64,000 nt of DNA from Temnothorax longispinosus (lineage: Eukaryota > Arthropoda > Insecta > Hymenoptera > Formicidae), in the NCBI RefSeq assembly GCF_030848805.1, contig NC_092368.1, positions 3,320,441-3,384,440 on the forward strand, in the 5' to 3' direction. The position numbers and the translations under genes were made by a program. The notes beneath the pieces are model-generated. The model made no database searches. It worked only from the letters and a program-made list of their open reading frames with translations, and was not told the origin of the DNA. Positions 48,777 through 60,800 of this stretch are shown here, one piece after another. Every line of letters starts with the position of its first letter. Position 1 is the stretch's first letter.

Positions 48777-49322
48777 CAAGGAAACCTCACGAACTCGAAA
48801 ATTCTGATTTTAATAAAACTTCCCACACATGTAGGGGAAGTAAAAAGATGAATTTAGATATTTTTTGTAGCTGCCTAAAAACGGTTTTAAGGGGTGAAAC
48901 CACTCCTCATATGTAGAGCGGTTTTTTGCTTTTCTCGATATATTTCGAAAAGTATTCGAGATACCAAAAAATGTTTCAAATAAAAGTTTTATGGTAAAAT
49001 CTCCTCTATTCAACAACATTAATATAATATTTTTTAAAAATAATTTTTTAAACAAAAATTTTTTTTCAAAATTTTATTAATGTGATTAAATAGAGATGTT
49101 TTTACCATAAAACTTTTATTTGAAACATTTTTTTATATCTCGAATACTTTTCGAAATATATCGAGAAAAGCAAAAAGCCGCTCTACGTATGAGGGGTGGT
49201 TTCACCCCTTAAAACCGTTTTTAGGCAGCTACAAAAAATATCTAAATTCATCTTTTTAATCTCCCTACATGTGTGGGAAGTTTTATTAAAATCAGAATTT
49301 TCGAGTTTGCGAGGTTTCCTTG
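48777..49322. mobile_element. 546-bp fold-back element with TTA target duplication
   Basis: Almost the whole element is one inverted repeat: the left arm (48777-49023) and right arm (49076-49322), about 247 bp each, are near-identical complements with few differences. They flank a 52-base centre of A/T runs. The termini are CAAGGAAACCTC and its complement. TTA occurs immediately outside both ends (48774-48776 and 49323-49325), as expected for a 3-bp target duplication. A TTA/TWA duplication is typical of PIF/Harbinger transposons (known), so this may be a Harbinger-type MITE, though the termini do not clearly match that group. A transcript would form a ~245-bp hairpin. No reading frame of interest. 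Confidence 0.9.
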
Positions 49323-52300
49323 TTAGAAGCAATTAGATGTTATCGTTTAAATGCCTGCCTCATTTATTTTCGGAAAATATCTATTAATTATACTATAATA
49401 ATTAATCTCATAATTATTAATATAAAAGCTGTTTCTGAAATATTAATCGTAATTTTTAACACACGTAATGCGTACCTTATAACACGTATAACACGTAAAA
49501 TATCTTTTAATACGCGTGAAATATATTTCTGATAAAAACGGCACGTATTCCTTTTCCGCGCGAATTTCCGCGAAATTGTGCGTCGTTGCTTCTCATTGTA
49601 CCTTATTTCTACGCCATGTTCTGACATTTCGCTGCCGCATAACGGGAGAAAGTCGGATAAAGATGAGACGGGGAGGAGTTTAACGCGTGCAGGGTGAAGT
49701 AACTTTGGGGATTCGAGTTTCCACGGTCCGGCATTGCGAGATGGATAGGCTCTTTTCCGTTGGATTACCAGCATGGTCCGAGCTCTTTCCATTAACGTCC
49801 AGGCTCCGTGTCGTGCCGCGTCGAGACCCGGCATTTCTGACCGGGGGTTTTCGGGCGGGAAAATAAGGAACGAGGCAAAAAAGCGTTTCGTGATCCCCGG
49901 GAGCTAAGGGCGAGCGAGGGTGGCTGTTGGCGCGCGTATTCGTCGATTCAATTCAGATCAAAATCGCGGAACGTTGATACAGAGACGATCGGTCGGTCGG
50001 CCGGTCGTACGCTAGCTGCATCACGGTGAATGGCCCATTATTTCCTCGAGAAACGGGGGGGTCTTTCGGATTTAGGACAAGATGGACGATAGGCACGATG
50101 ATCCGAACTAAGGCGGACTGTGGCTGGGCCGATGACGCCGTCGATAACGATCTTGTCGTCATATACCGATCCGTTAACGCGACGTGACCGAGTTTCACGC
50201 TCGGCTGTGAGTGTGAAGTTCTGCCTTGGGAATCCCGGCATATCTTTTCGTTGCCGCCGAAAACGTTTCCCGAAGTTATATAAATCTCTATATTTGCGAG
50301 AAATCGTAAATCAGTTTACGATTTTACATATTTCTGTCTCAATCATGACTTAAGTCTTTTTTTTCCGGGATATAACGTATATACGGACATGTCTGTGAAC
50401 TGTGAAATTCGCTGTTACTGAAGCACTGCTTGGACGCTTGCGACGAGCGTTTGTATCCGACGAAAAGGCGATCGGCGACATTCTAAAAGCGATCAGCACG
50501 CATTGCTGCAAGGAAATCTCCCTCGTCTCGTCGCGCACCGTTTTCCATTTCGAGTCCGATAGTTGCGGGATGGAGAGACGCGACGCGGTCCGTATTGCGC
50601 GTTCCATTGAATGAAGATAGACCACAATGCATCCCGAGTTTCCAGACGTTCCAGGCCGGGCGAGCGGATGGAGATGGACGTCGATAAGTCGAGGGGGATT
50701 CGAGAGTGCGATACCCTCGACGATCGGTGAACGGTCACGTTTTATTCCCAGATAGCGTCGCCTCGTGGGACTTTGAGGTGCCTCGAGGTTATCTGAGAGC
50801 GAAGAAATTTGTCAAAATCCGAAGAGAGCGTGCGAGAATCGCGTCGAGAACGATACCGGTCGATGAACGCATGTATAAATGAATTTTGTTTCACTAGTTT
50901 CATTAGTTTTTTGATAAATGAGTATTTTTCAAGGGCCTCTGAACGAGATGTAGTTCATTTATAATTTGGCTAATTCGATTGGGAACCCCTCGAGGCATAA
51001 GTCTCTCGAAAGTTTTGATACAGAAGATAATGGTATTATACATGGTATGATAAAGAAATAAACCATTTCAAGATTATTTAATTAATACTAATTTCCTTTT
51101 AATAAATATGAGGGAGTACTCAGTTCTCGAAAATGTTTAAAAAATAGCGTTTTTGTATTTTATATTTTATATGTTTTTCGTAATGTTTTTTCTCAAGGCA
51201 TTATCTTTAATGACTTTCTCGATTCTGAGTCTCATCTGACCAAATTTAAATAGGTTTATTAAAAAAAATTTTTTTCACACATACACGCTGTTTTCTATCA
51301 GTCACTTTCATCTTATAAGAAAATAGTCAAGTATTGCAGACAATACAAAAATAGCTTCTGAACAATTACCCTCGATGCTCTTGCGCAATGCCATGTGACA
51401 GACTGTTTCACGATATTCAACGGCACAATCCTGAACTAAGTACCTTCAATTCGCACGAGAGATTCAACTTCTGAAAACTTTCGTATATCCCCCTCGTATC
51501 TACACTAATTCTGGCTTACAAAATACTGTTTTTAATTCTTCAATAAAAAAATTATCTATCATAAGCAATGCACAATAATATCCTAAAAATCGCTTTGAAT
51601 TCCCTTGAGTTATTTAATAGTTTATTACGTTCATTACTAATGAGAAATTAATGTATAATGACTGAGTGTGTAGACGCGCGCGGATTTAGGATATTTTCAA
51701 TTAGCGGTTTAGCTGCCGTAGAATTCACATCGCGAGTATCGTATCTACACATGAACGTTTGACGAGATTCGCAACGCGTCATTATCCTTCAAGTAGTTTA
51801 ACGGTACGGATCAGATACGAAACGCCGGAGATAACATTTCGAAACATCAAACGCTAGTCGCGCAATAACCGCGAATGACGCGGCGTTACTATAATGAATG
51901 TCGGGATAGGCGAAATTGTTCGCGTATAATAACAACAATTAGATGCGTTACGGGCTCGTTACACGCCGGCAAAGGAGATTAAACTAAATCGCGGGTCCTC
52001 TCGACGGCGAAAGGAGAGGCGGGCAACAACGAAGCCAAGTTGATTCGCGCACACAGAAGGCATCCACATGCTGGCGCTCGTTACCTAAGCACTAACAAAT
52101 GGTTGCTTCCTTCCTTCGAAGCCCAAGGCTGTTCCAGGTCGGCGCTGCCGCCGCGTGTTCAACACGGTGCGAAAGAGCAACGCGCGTTTCTTTCTTCGTT
52201 TACACGGGCTTTCGTTCTTCTTTAGGGACAATGGCCATTCAGAGGCATGGAAAGTCACCGGTCACGGCAGGACGAGCCATAGCGTAAATATTTTTCAACA

Positions 52301-52680
52301 TTCCTTCGCGAACGCTTTCTAAAGCTTTCATGCCGCTGGCGGACCGTGAAAACTTCCCCGAGCAAAACGTCGTGAAATCTGACTGGCGCCTCGCCTGTAC
52401 GACATCCTGGACTGATATTTGTCATTTCATTTAATAGTTGGGCAATTTTTTACAAGCAATGGATTCAATGAAAGTTAGCTAACTTTGAAATTATACTATC
52501 TCCATATCAAAATTTGAGTATTTAAATAGATTATAAAATACACGTGTGTGTGGAGGAGGGGAAAAAATAAAGTATCTATAATATTTCTGTGGGTAATCAG
52601 CCAAAATAAAATTTTCCTTACACAAAAAAAAATAAAACGTAAACTTATTAAAAAAGTTGTAGAAAGTATGTAGGTATTTT
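49323..52680. other. Non-coding DNA between two fold-back elements
   Basis: AT-rich to 49550, CpG-rich at 49560-50860, AT-rich at 50880-51660, CpG-rich at 51670-52400, AT-rich to 52680. A CGGT-rich stretch lies at 49990-50007. The longest frame (148 codons, 49834-49388 minus) spans AT- and GC-rich parts and matches nothing I recognise. No gene seen. Confidence 0.7.
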
Positions 52681-52721
52681 TTAAATCATATAATTATTAA
52701 ATTACATATATGTAAAAACGG

Positions 52722-52751
52722 AACGTTTCGACTTCACCGAGTCTTCTTCAG
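52722..52751 (-). other. Terminal hairpin motif of the fold-back, left copy
   Basis: Read on the minus strand it is CTGAAGAA, GACT, a 6-base loop, AGTC, GAAACGTT. Its order resembles a hammerhead core (CUGANGA, stem II, GAAA), but there is one extra A before stem II and stems I and III are not evident, so I do not call a ribozyme. Confidence 0.5.
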
Positions 52752-53255
52752 CCGTAGTATAAATAAAAATTACAAAAATTATATAAAATTCTTAAACCTA
52801 CAGAGCCACATCACCGTTCGAAAGCCTGACAAATACATACTGAGATCTTGTTGTTGCATCTATGAAGTCAAAGGTAAAACCGGAGATAAAATGTAGTCAG
52901 CGAATAAAATAACGTAATTGATTCCTCGTTCGGAGGCGAGAATAAATTGGGTCCAGTCCATAAGAATTGTTGCTTTTGTCGTAAGATAATTTTTTATACT
53001 TTGACTATACAACCTTGACTATACAACAAAAGCAACAATTCTTATAGACTGGACCTGATTTATTCTCGCCTCCGAACGAGGAATCAATTATGTTATTTTA
53101 TTCGCTGACTACATTTTATCTCCGGTTTTACCTTTGACTTCATAGATGCAACAACAAGATCTCAGTATGTAATTTGTCAGGCTTTCGAACGGTGATGTGG
53201 CTCTGTAGGTTTAAGAATTCTATATAATTTTTTGTAATTTTTATTTTTACTACGG

Positions 53256-53285
53256 CTGAAGAAGACTCGGTGAAGTCGAAACGTT
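53256..53285 (+). other. Terminal hairpin motif of the fold-back, right copy
   Basis: Exact inverted partner of the motif at 52722-52751. Its conservation in both arms shows only that the arms are alike; whether the hairpin has a function is unknown. Confidence 0.5.
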
Positions 53286-54042
53286 CCATTTTTACATATA
53301 TATAATTTAATAATTATATGATTTAACATCCATTACGATTATTGGCCTTTTTCCTTTTTATTTTTATGTAGGTCTTGATGTATTATGTATATAGCCGGCC
53401 ATATAGAATGGCGATAATAGATCGCCAATGTCGTAGGCGCGTAGCATTCAATCCTTCATGACGAAACGAAAAATGATTTCCCTCGCGTGACAAGGAGTTC
53501 CTGTCGACGCGCACGGAGAGATCGAAGGTCGGCGCGAGTGACACTAAAAAATTAAACCTGCTCTCCCCCGTGGCGGACGTAACAAATTAAAAACGATAAC
53601 GCTTACAAGGGAAAATTCGGATGGCGCGCGCGCCTTTTACAAATAATAAATACACGTACACAAAGGAAACCAAACAAGTAAAATCTTTCCGGCTTACCTC
53701 ACCGGCGTACACGTTAACGATTCGTCGGCACGCACGTCGTTAAACTTGATTGATTTTCTTATCTGACTCTATTAATATTTATACGCTGTCGTTACGCGCT
53801 CTCGAGACCTTGGGTGCGTAGGTTTCCTTATTTTCTAAAAATATATACGTTTCCGGCAGGCATCCGTCATTGTGTAAAAGGCGATCGCAATCGCGCAACG
53901 CGATGTTTTTTATATAAACAGTTACATTGTACGTGGCCATAATCTACATGTCGTATTTGCAATCAGATCTCTCCCATCGGGTAGCTGGGAGGCGTTTTAT
54001 CGGTGCGATTTACGGACATTCGTATCGCGGACAACGCAGAAT

Positions 54043-54340
54043 ACATAGAGGACCTTCGGGATTTCGTTGTGGCGTGAAATATAGAATAAAACGCAGTTTT
54101 TTCGAAAGAATTTTACGAAGTGCACAGCCTGAATCGATAAACGATACTAGTAACCTTCGTTATATCAGGCTGCGAAAAACACGGCAATATTTTATTTGTT
54201 TAGTTTGCTGATATTCTTGCCTGGCCGGCAAGATAAACGTTTGACATAGGGGACCTTCGGAATATCATTATGGCGCAAAAATCGTGCAGCAATAGAAGCA
54301 CGTTTTTTTTACTGGCCTTGTCTCGTAAAATCTCGCGGGA
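54043..54340 (+). repeat. Imperfect direct duplication, period about 201 bp
   Basis: ACATAGAGGACCTTCGGGAT (from 54043) and ACATAGGGGACCTTCGGAAT (from 54244) begin two related blocks. Both continue with a TTTCGTTGTGGCG/ATCATTATGGCG segment, an A-rich part, a T run and a TTTTACGA/GTAAAATC-type part before similarity fades after about 80 bases. This is the third example in the window of an old local duplication of similar spacing. Confidence 0.7.
54126..54171. repeat. Imperfect hairpin
   Basis: AGCCTGA (54126-54132) pairs with TCAGGCT (54165-54171). An inner ATAAACGA/TCGTTATA pair extends the stem with a bulge. It lies between the two blocks of the 201-bp duplication. Confidence 0.75.
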
Positions 54341-54480
54341 CAATCGTTACGCGCGTAAGCGCTATTGAAAACAGCGATTTTATCCCGGATAACTCTCCAA
54401 AGGAACGGCTCGCTTGCATTTCGCGAAAATCTATACATAGATTTATGCACGTTGCGCTAAAAGTCGGAGTAGCGCGCGGA

Positions 54481-54503
54481 AATAGAATAGAATAGAATAG
54501 AAT
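54481..54503 (+). repeat. (AATAG)n pentanucleotide repeat
   Basis: About 4.6 units of AATAG. Confidence 0.93.
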
Positions 54504-54804
54504 AACGCTTTATTATTAGAGCCATAGAGCCAAAGTTTTGCCAAGGCATACACGCGCGAATTTAGATCACGTATAACATTGTATAATTTGAATGACACGC
54601 GTTGCACGTGCAGTCTGATATTCAAATATAAGCACTAGAGGGGCAATAAGTAAGAAACTAAAGCAAAATTGTCGTCAACTTTTTAACTTAAATCGATAGA
54701 TCGTTTTTCATTCATGGGAGAAGATTCCCGGAAATACTTCACGCTGGTATGCGTCCGAATGTATTCTGCGTTCCGTATTTAACTGGAAAAAAAAGTCAGG
54801 AGAC

Positions 54805-54960
54805 TATATAAAAGACGTGGAGTATGAACGGAATGCGAGGTGAACGGTCTCGGACTGTCTAACGAGCCGGAAACCGGACGTGCCGCGTAAGAATCGCACA
54901 GAAATCGCGTTCAGCGGACGGTCCTGAACTTGTCGAAGCGGTTCGACTTCCGTTCCAACG
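54805..54960 (+). promoter_or_regulatory. Candidate TATA box with a possible short first exon
   Basis: TATATAAAAG (54805-54814) precedes GC-richer DNA that ends at a good splice-donor match (AAC|GTAAGA, intron starting at about 54960). That layout would allow a ~125-base untranslated first exon, but no clear initiator is present and no acceptor or downstream exon was recognised. Low-confidence suggestion only. Confidence 0.15.
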
Positions 54961-55840
54961 TAAGAGCGAGACATTTGATTCCGTTTACTTCTTTCCCCCC
55001 TACGTCTCTCTCTTCATCTTCGCTCCTCCTTCTCCGTTCTTTCTTTCATCGACGGAAACCGGAAGTCCGTGTATACGCATTCGCGATTAGCGCAGGCTTG
55101 CGTAAACCATTAATGTTTGTCTGATAAACCTACTTTCTTGTAAAATAAACAACACACCTATATAAACCAAGCTGAATAAATTGAAATTAAACCTGAATTA
55201 AAATAAAGCTTAATAATTTTTCTCTCTCTGAAGCTTTGAGGCATTAATAAGATGAAGCTATAAACAAAATTATATTCGTATAATACGGCTAAAGTTTCAT
55301 CGTAAGTTCACAGAACTGGAGAAAAATATAAATATTCTGCGAAGAGGCTTCTCTCGAGAGGATGTGGCGAAAAAATTAAAATGTGAAAAAAAAAATGAAA
55401 AGACATCTATTCGCCTTATCGTTCCAGCTACGATATAATCGCCATGTGTGGGAATAACGCGGCGCTTCAGGATGCAACTGCGCGTCCAGGGTGTTACATG
55501 CATTGTACGGCCGGTTGATATCGCGGATGCCATCTCGGCACGTATACGTGTACTTTCTAATTCCGTTGCGCGAGAGCCTTCTCGGGGCGCACTCGCGAAG
55601 AGAGAAAACAAATTGCCTCATTATGTAAGTCGTTAAAGCTACCTATATTAAAATGCATTGGATTGGTCGCATTGGCAACGACCGCGTGTCTCATGCGTAG
55701 GTACACGCGCGTGTGCCGTGTACATACGGCTTGCGGGCGAAGCACGCGCGTGTGTCCCGTGCGCCACGTAAGCGGTCATCTACATGCGAAACGTGGTCGC
55801 CGGTGCAACCGAAGAGAAAGAGAGAGAGGCACGAGGGTGA

Positions 55841-55841
<1 letters not shown>

Positions 55842-55883
<42 letters not shown>
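55842..55883 (+). repeat. (GA)n microsatellite ending in G7
   Basis: About 17 GA units run into seven G residues. The upstream flank (55811-55841) is also purine-rich. Confidence 0.95.
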
Positions 55884-57899
55884 CAAGGGAGGGTAAAGGA
55901 GAGCGCGAGTCGAGAGGATGCGTTTGCACGGCCGGAAGTTGTACGAATTTGTACATCCTGCGCGCGTATCGCGCGCCCCAAACAGTACGCTGCCTGCGAA
56001 GTATTTTTTTTTCCTGGAACAACATTACAGCCGTGCACCTATTCATGGCTGCATCGTTTCGCTAACTGGTGACCATTTGTATGCGCGCTACACTGCGAGA
56101 GGCCGGTCGGAAAGCCCAAACAATTTCAACGTAACGACGGCTGGAAAGTTCCTGGATCGGTGCACGCGCGTTAACGTCATCGTTAGATCGTGACGCAGGG
56201 GTTTATTTTTACAGGAGCGATTTGTGAACAGTATCCTGTAAAAGCCGGTGTACCGTCACATAATTTACGGTCACCCTCGTGTCATATCTGTAGTGCTAAA
56301 ATACAAAATTTACGTATTAATATTTGAAACTTTTACAACTTCTTCGTGTCCGCTCCGCAAGCTTCGAAAGCCGCGATAACAAAGTAGGACAATTTCTCCT
56401 CCGCTTTATTTTCAGAATATCGCAAATATTGAACAGCAGTGATCTCCAGTATAAAAATGATTGAGCAAAATGCGTGAATATTTTATTACGCAAAGAATGA
56501 CGACATATGTGGGGTGCGCAATATAAAATTACAACTGCGCGCGGTATAGATTCCACTTGAATAACAGTCCTAAAGTCACTGAGAATGTTTTCACTTCATC
56601 GGCGAGTCCGATTCGAAACAATAACGCAGAGCCCGGCGCGACCTCGCTCTCGCCTCGGTTTCATAAGTGCAATGCGGATAACGATGTTATTATTCCACCC
56701 CGTTTCTTATCGAGTAGGTCATCATCGTCATCGGCGCGCGCTCGTGCTCCATTCATGTCACTCTCCGTCTCATTTCACCCTCGTCGCATCGCGACGATAT
56801 TACGCACCGGGAATTTCAACGCGGCCGCTTCAATTTCCATTGAATCGAATTTCTTTCACGAGCAACAACGAGATCCGTCTTACGGTCGAAAGACAAAACG
56901 CGATCCCTTATTATTCGATACGTACTACGTACACCCGGGATAGCATGTGTAGAGATGTTTACTGATCGCAGTTGTTTCAATTATCGTTCCCGTTCCTTGG
57001 CCTCGCGATGACGGCACCGCGCTTCGATCCGCGCGCTAGGCTGGAACGCGCGATTCTTGCCGCGCGGCGTATCACGCGTGCTAATGAAATGCGATGTAAA
57101 CAGCCGCGATGCAACAATTGCGCCTCGATCTACCGTTATGAATGCTCATCGAGAATCGAGATGAATAGCGCGCGGCCGTATGAAATTTTCTCACAACCGC
57201 TAGTTAAAATTTCAATGAGAGACTCCGTTCGAGCCCGTTTTCTCTCGGCGGGAATTTTAACGGCAACGTCGTTCGCAACATTTCAATTTTCAAATGCCTC
57301 TTGGCGATTAAGTCTCGAGTTTGCTCCGTTAGAATTACAAGTGATGAGATTTCCTTCAAAATTGACGTGGCGCAGGGAATGATGGTTCGAATATCGACAT
57401 TACAGTTCTCGTATTCGCGATAATCCAAGAAGATTGAAAGCTCGACGCGAGGAGGACGTGACAAGGACAACACGGTTCATCTCGGGCGCGCGCAATAGCG
57501 TTCTTTCCTGCTGTATACTAATCCGCGCGACGAGCGCAAAGCCGACCTCGTCTTATGCAAGTCGTCCGAGCGCGTTACCGCGATAGTCGACTTACACCTT
57601 GACCCGCTTCCAAGGCGGACTTAAACCAGACACCCGGTATATACGTGCGTCACGAGCTTAAGCCCAATGAGCGTTTTGCACTTTCACGAGGCACTGTTTC
57701 GCAACAGTGACATTTCCGTTGGACCAAACAAATACCAATTAAACGTTTTGCTCACGAGACATGCAGCGAGACTGTCGCAAAACCGCCGGCGGTTCCAATG
57801 TCGTTCCGATTAAATTTATAGCACGGTTTAGTCTTCGAGACATTCGTACAAAAAAATTTCAGAGATTATCCGTCAAACGATGACGATGTTTAATTGCGG

Positions 57900-60800
57900 C
57901 GATTCAAACCCCGGAATATATTAACGTACAATTATTATTGTCAATTTGCATTATTATGACTCTGTTTAAGACGAAATACGTCCTATAAACGACAAAATTA
58001 TGTAAAACATAATATTTACGACGCATCTTTAAAACTGTGCGGAATTGCCAATAATTACGGTTATGATAAGTACGATTACGATCAATCAATGTTTTACAAG
58101 ATGAAATATCAACGAAAGAAAAATCACGGAAGAAATTAGAAAAATTGGATGTTACGCAAACCGTGGCTGTTATTGTCTGTCTCGCTTTATTCTCTATTTT
58201 TTTTCTTCGTCTTTTTCTCGTCTCAAAAAAAGACGATCAATCCCGTATGACGTCGGTCGATCGGCCCGTTCAACAGACCACACTTTTCTCGACTCTTAAT
58301 TGCCGTGTGCAATTACGATATTTGTCGTGCGTCTGCCTACGCACGCCGATCTCGGCCTCTCGGAGCACCGAGTCTCGTATGTCTCCCCGGCGCGGCGGTG
58401 AAATGGAAACAGGGCCGTATAGGTGTCTGGTTTCCACGTCGGCGACACAAACCTCATTAATCTCCCGTCCCACCATTTGCAAGCCGCGCCGTGCGCCGCG
58501 CCGTCACCCTGCCGCCGTCCGGACGACGAATGCAACCTCGCGCCGCGGCCCCGGGGCCACTCTCGTCGTCGTCGTCGTCGTTGTCGCCGTCGTACGCACG
58601 CCGCGCCGCTCTCCGCTCCGCCTCTCACCGCGAAGCGTAAAAGGCGCGATCTCGCGCGCGACAAAAACCTGCGTCTCGTTTCGTTTCTCCTCTCCTCTCC
58701 TCTCCACCCATCCCTCGTCCCATCCCGTCGTGTCGCGTGTCGTCTCGGCTCGTGCCGGCGCGCGCGGCGACGCGATGGAAATAGTTACCGGCGACGTCCG
58801 TAAAACGATTTTAAGTGCTATTCTCATCGCCTTCCTCTTCTCTTCCTCGATCCGACGTTCCTTCCGTTGTTGCAATCGCATCTGCGCCGCACGGCGACGG
58901 CGACGACGACGACGTTCACCGCGATAGTTTTATTCGCGAACGCGGCTCGAATATCACGGAGTTACCTCTCTCTTGTCATCTCCCGTCTCTCCTGGGCACG
59001 CTATACCGTTACATGTGAACATCTACGCACTATCTTTCCAGCGGGTTTTCCCCACTGCTATTCTCGTGCCTTATAATGCCGTAGTTTCCGGCGAAATGAG
59101 TACTTTCTGTAATGTTTGAATGAATACGGCAAGTGTAGTTGCAGATAAGCCAGAAGAATTTAGTACTCTAGAGAAATTTAATATTCTACGTCGCATAAAA
59201 TATTAAGCAGCGTAAAAAGATATGTAAAAAATAATTAATATCTGCGACGCACGGAAAAAAACTAGCAGACAGAGGGAATTTATTAGCCGTAAATATTAAT
59301 AAGCTAGTGTTTGAATGAATATGCAGTAAATGCCTTGAATACAAGTATAACATAAAGATAATGTTACGAATGTTTTTGTAATATTGCCTTTTACGGTTCT
59401 TTAAGGTATGATAAATCATTATTCTATTTTCCGTCATTTTCCGTCGATTACCGGCTAACTAAATAAAGTACAGCGAGGAAAATGATTGATTTGGATTTTA
59501 ATGATCGCTTCCCGCTTTCTTCGTGAGGCATGCAGCCTTGTTTTATCGGAACGAGATAGGATAATTATCCCCCGATGATTGGAAAATTATTCATTCGCGG
59601 TGTATGATGCTTGTCGTGAGCAGAGCCGACCACTCTTGGCGCCACGACGCGGTCGTTATTACTCTCCAGCGGTAACGGCCAATAACGACAGCGCCGTGGC
59701 GCCAAGCGTTAACGTTATTCCGCAGCACAGGGTGTTCAGAAACGGAATGTTCGGGAACGGATCTCTCGATATACGTCGACGATTCGTTACTCACTCGTCG
59801 GAAGAGATCGTAATCTGAGCCGGGCCGCGGCGCGGCAGAGCGGCGAGCGCGAGAACACGTCCCTACGGAAATGTTGGTGATTTTACTTAATTTTCGATGG
59901 CTGACGTAAACGAAATCGGAAATCAGTTATCCCGTTAATTGCACCGGGATTTACGCCCGTCGATAAAAAGCCGAAACGATAACGAGCGGAACGCACGCGT
60001 CCCGCCGCCGCCGCCGCTACCGCGCATTTTACTACGTCGACATATAGACAGTTGGTATAATATTTTTGTACCGGCTCCCTCGCCCCGCATTACTTTTTCA
60101 GCGCCACGTGGTACCGTTTTCACGGATGGCTCCCCCGAATTTGCATTTATCGCATGTCACGGAAGTCACGCATCGTTAATACGTACGCACTTGTCGTGGT
60201 TTTTCTCGTTCTCTTTCTCCCCCACGCTCGCGCTCGGTGCTCCCACGGTGCGGCGCACTCGCGATAAGAGGGCCCGGTATATTTATTATCAGCCGAGGAC
60301 CGTCGAGGCGAATCGTCGACCGAAAGGGCGAAGCGTCGACATAAATCTAGCGGCACGCGAGAAAAAAAAGGGGGAGAGAAAGCGGAAGAGAAAGGGAGAT
60401 GGAAGGAAGAGGAGGATACCGTTCTTTCTTCTGGAAGGAAGAGAGGCCACCCACCTACCTCTCAACGAACACGCGAAGTCATTTATTTTTCGCGGTCACT
60501 CCCGCCCTCCCCATAGTCCCTGACGTCACCTTTTGTACACCGGGGCCCGGATAAACCGACGGTCTACAGAAGAAGAAGGTTAATCCCCGCCATAACAAAT
60601 AAATTACCAGACCGAAAGTAAATCAAGACGGATGTTATCGCGGCCTGCATATGTATCGTTTGAAAATTGCAGCGCCAAGGTTTTCCGGTCACGACGCCGG
60701 TGGATGACGTGACTTCGACTTCGCTCGTTAATTACGGTTGCCGTTTCATTCCCTCGCATTTCTTATGCAGATGCGCGCAGGTTAGCGCGGCTCATCTCTA

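Larger units (their letters stand above)
52681..53326. mobile_element. 646-bp fold-back element with terminal hairpin motifs
   Basis: The left arm (52681 to about 52979) and right arm (about 53025-53326), about 300 bp each, are near-identical inverted copies. The 45-base centre contains TTGACTATACAAC twice in tandem (about 53001-53027). Near each end, on strands facing outward, is CTGAAGAA, a GACT...AGTC hairpin, then GAAACGTT (52722-52751 minus; 53256-53285 plus). No reading frame is present and no clear target duplication is visible. It is either a long-inverted-repeat transposon or two head-to-head copies of one element end. Confidence 0.88.
53327..57900. other. Mixed non-coding DNA
   Basis: Alternating CpG-rich (53440-53760, 55640-56200, 56600-57600) and AT-rich (54640-54700, 55140-55300, 56290-56480) DNA. 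Frames of 115-136 codons near 55691-56072, 56557-56965 and 56972-57382 overlap each other and lack domains. A local duplication, a hairpin, an AATAG repeat, a GA array and a TATA-like motif are listed separately. Confidence 0.65.

Noticed and set aside
52722..53285. Calling a functional hammerhead ribozyme
   Set aside because: One extra A lies between the CUGAAGA core and stem II, and stems I and III cannot be drawn. Only the resemblance is reported.
58145..58927. 260-codon plus-strand frame with a hydrophobic start
   Set aside because: It opens with TTG rather than ATG, and the bulk is a serine/arginine-rich translation of a CpG island with CGT repeats. Long frames also exist in other phases here.
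59939..60523. 194-codon plus-strand frame
   Set aside because: Starts at a non-ATG codon and turns into a lysine/arginine run encoded by a purine-rich stretch; no domain.
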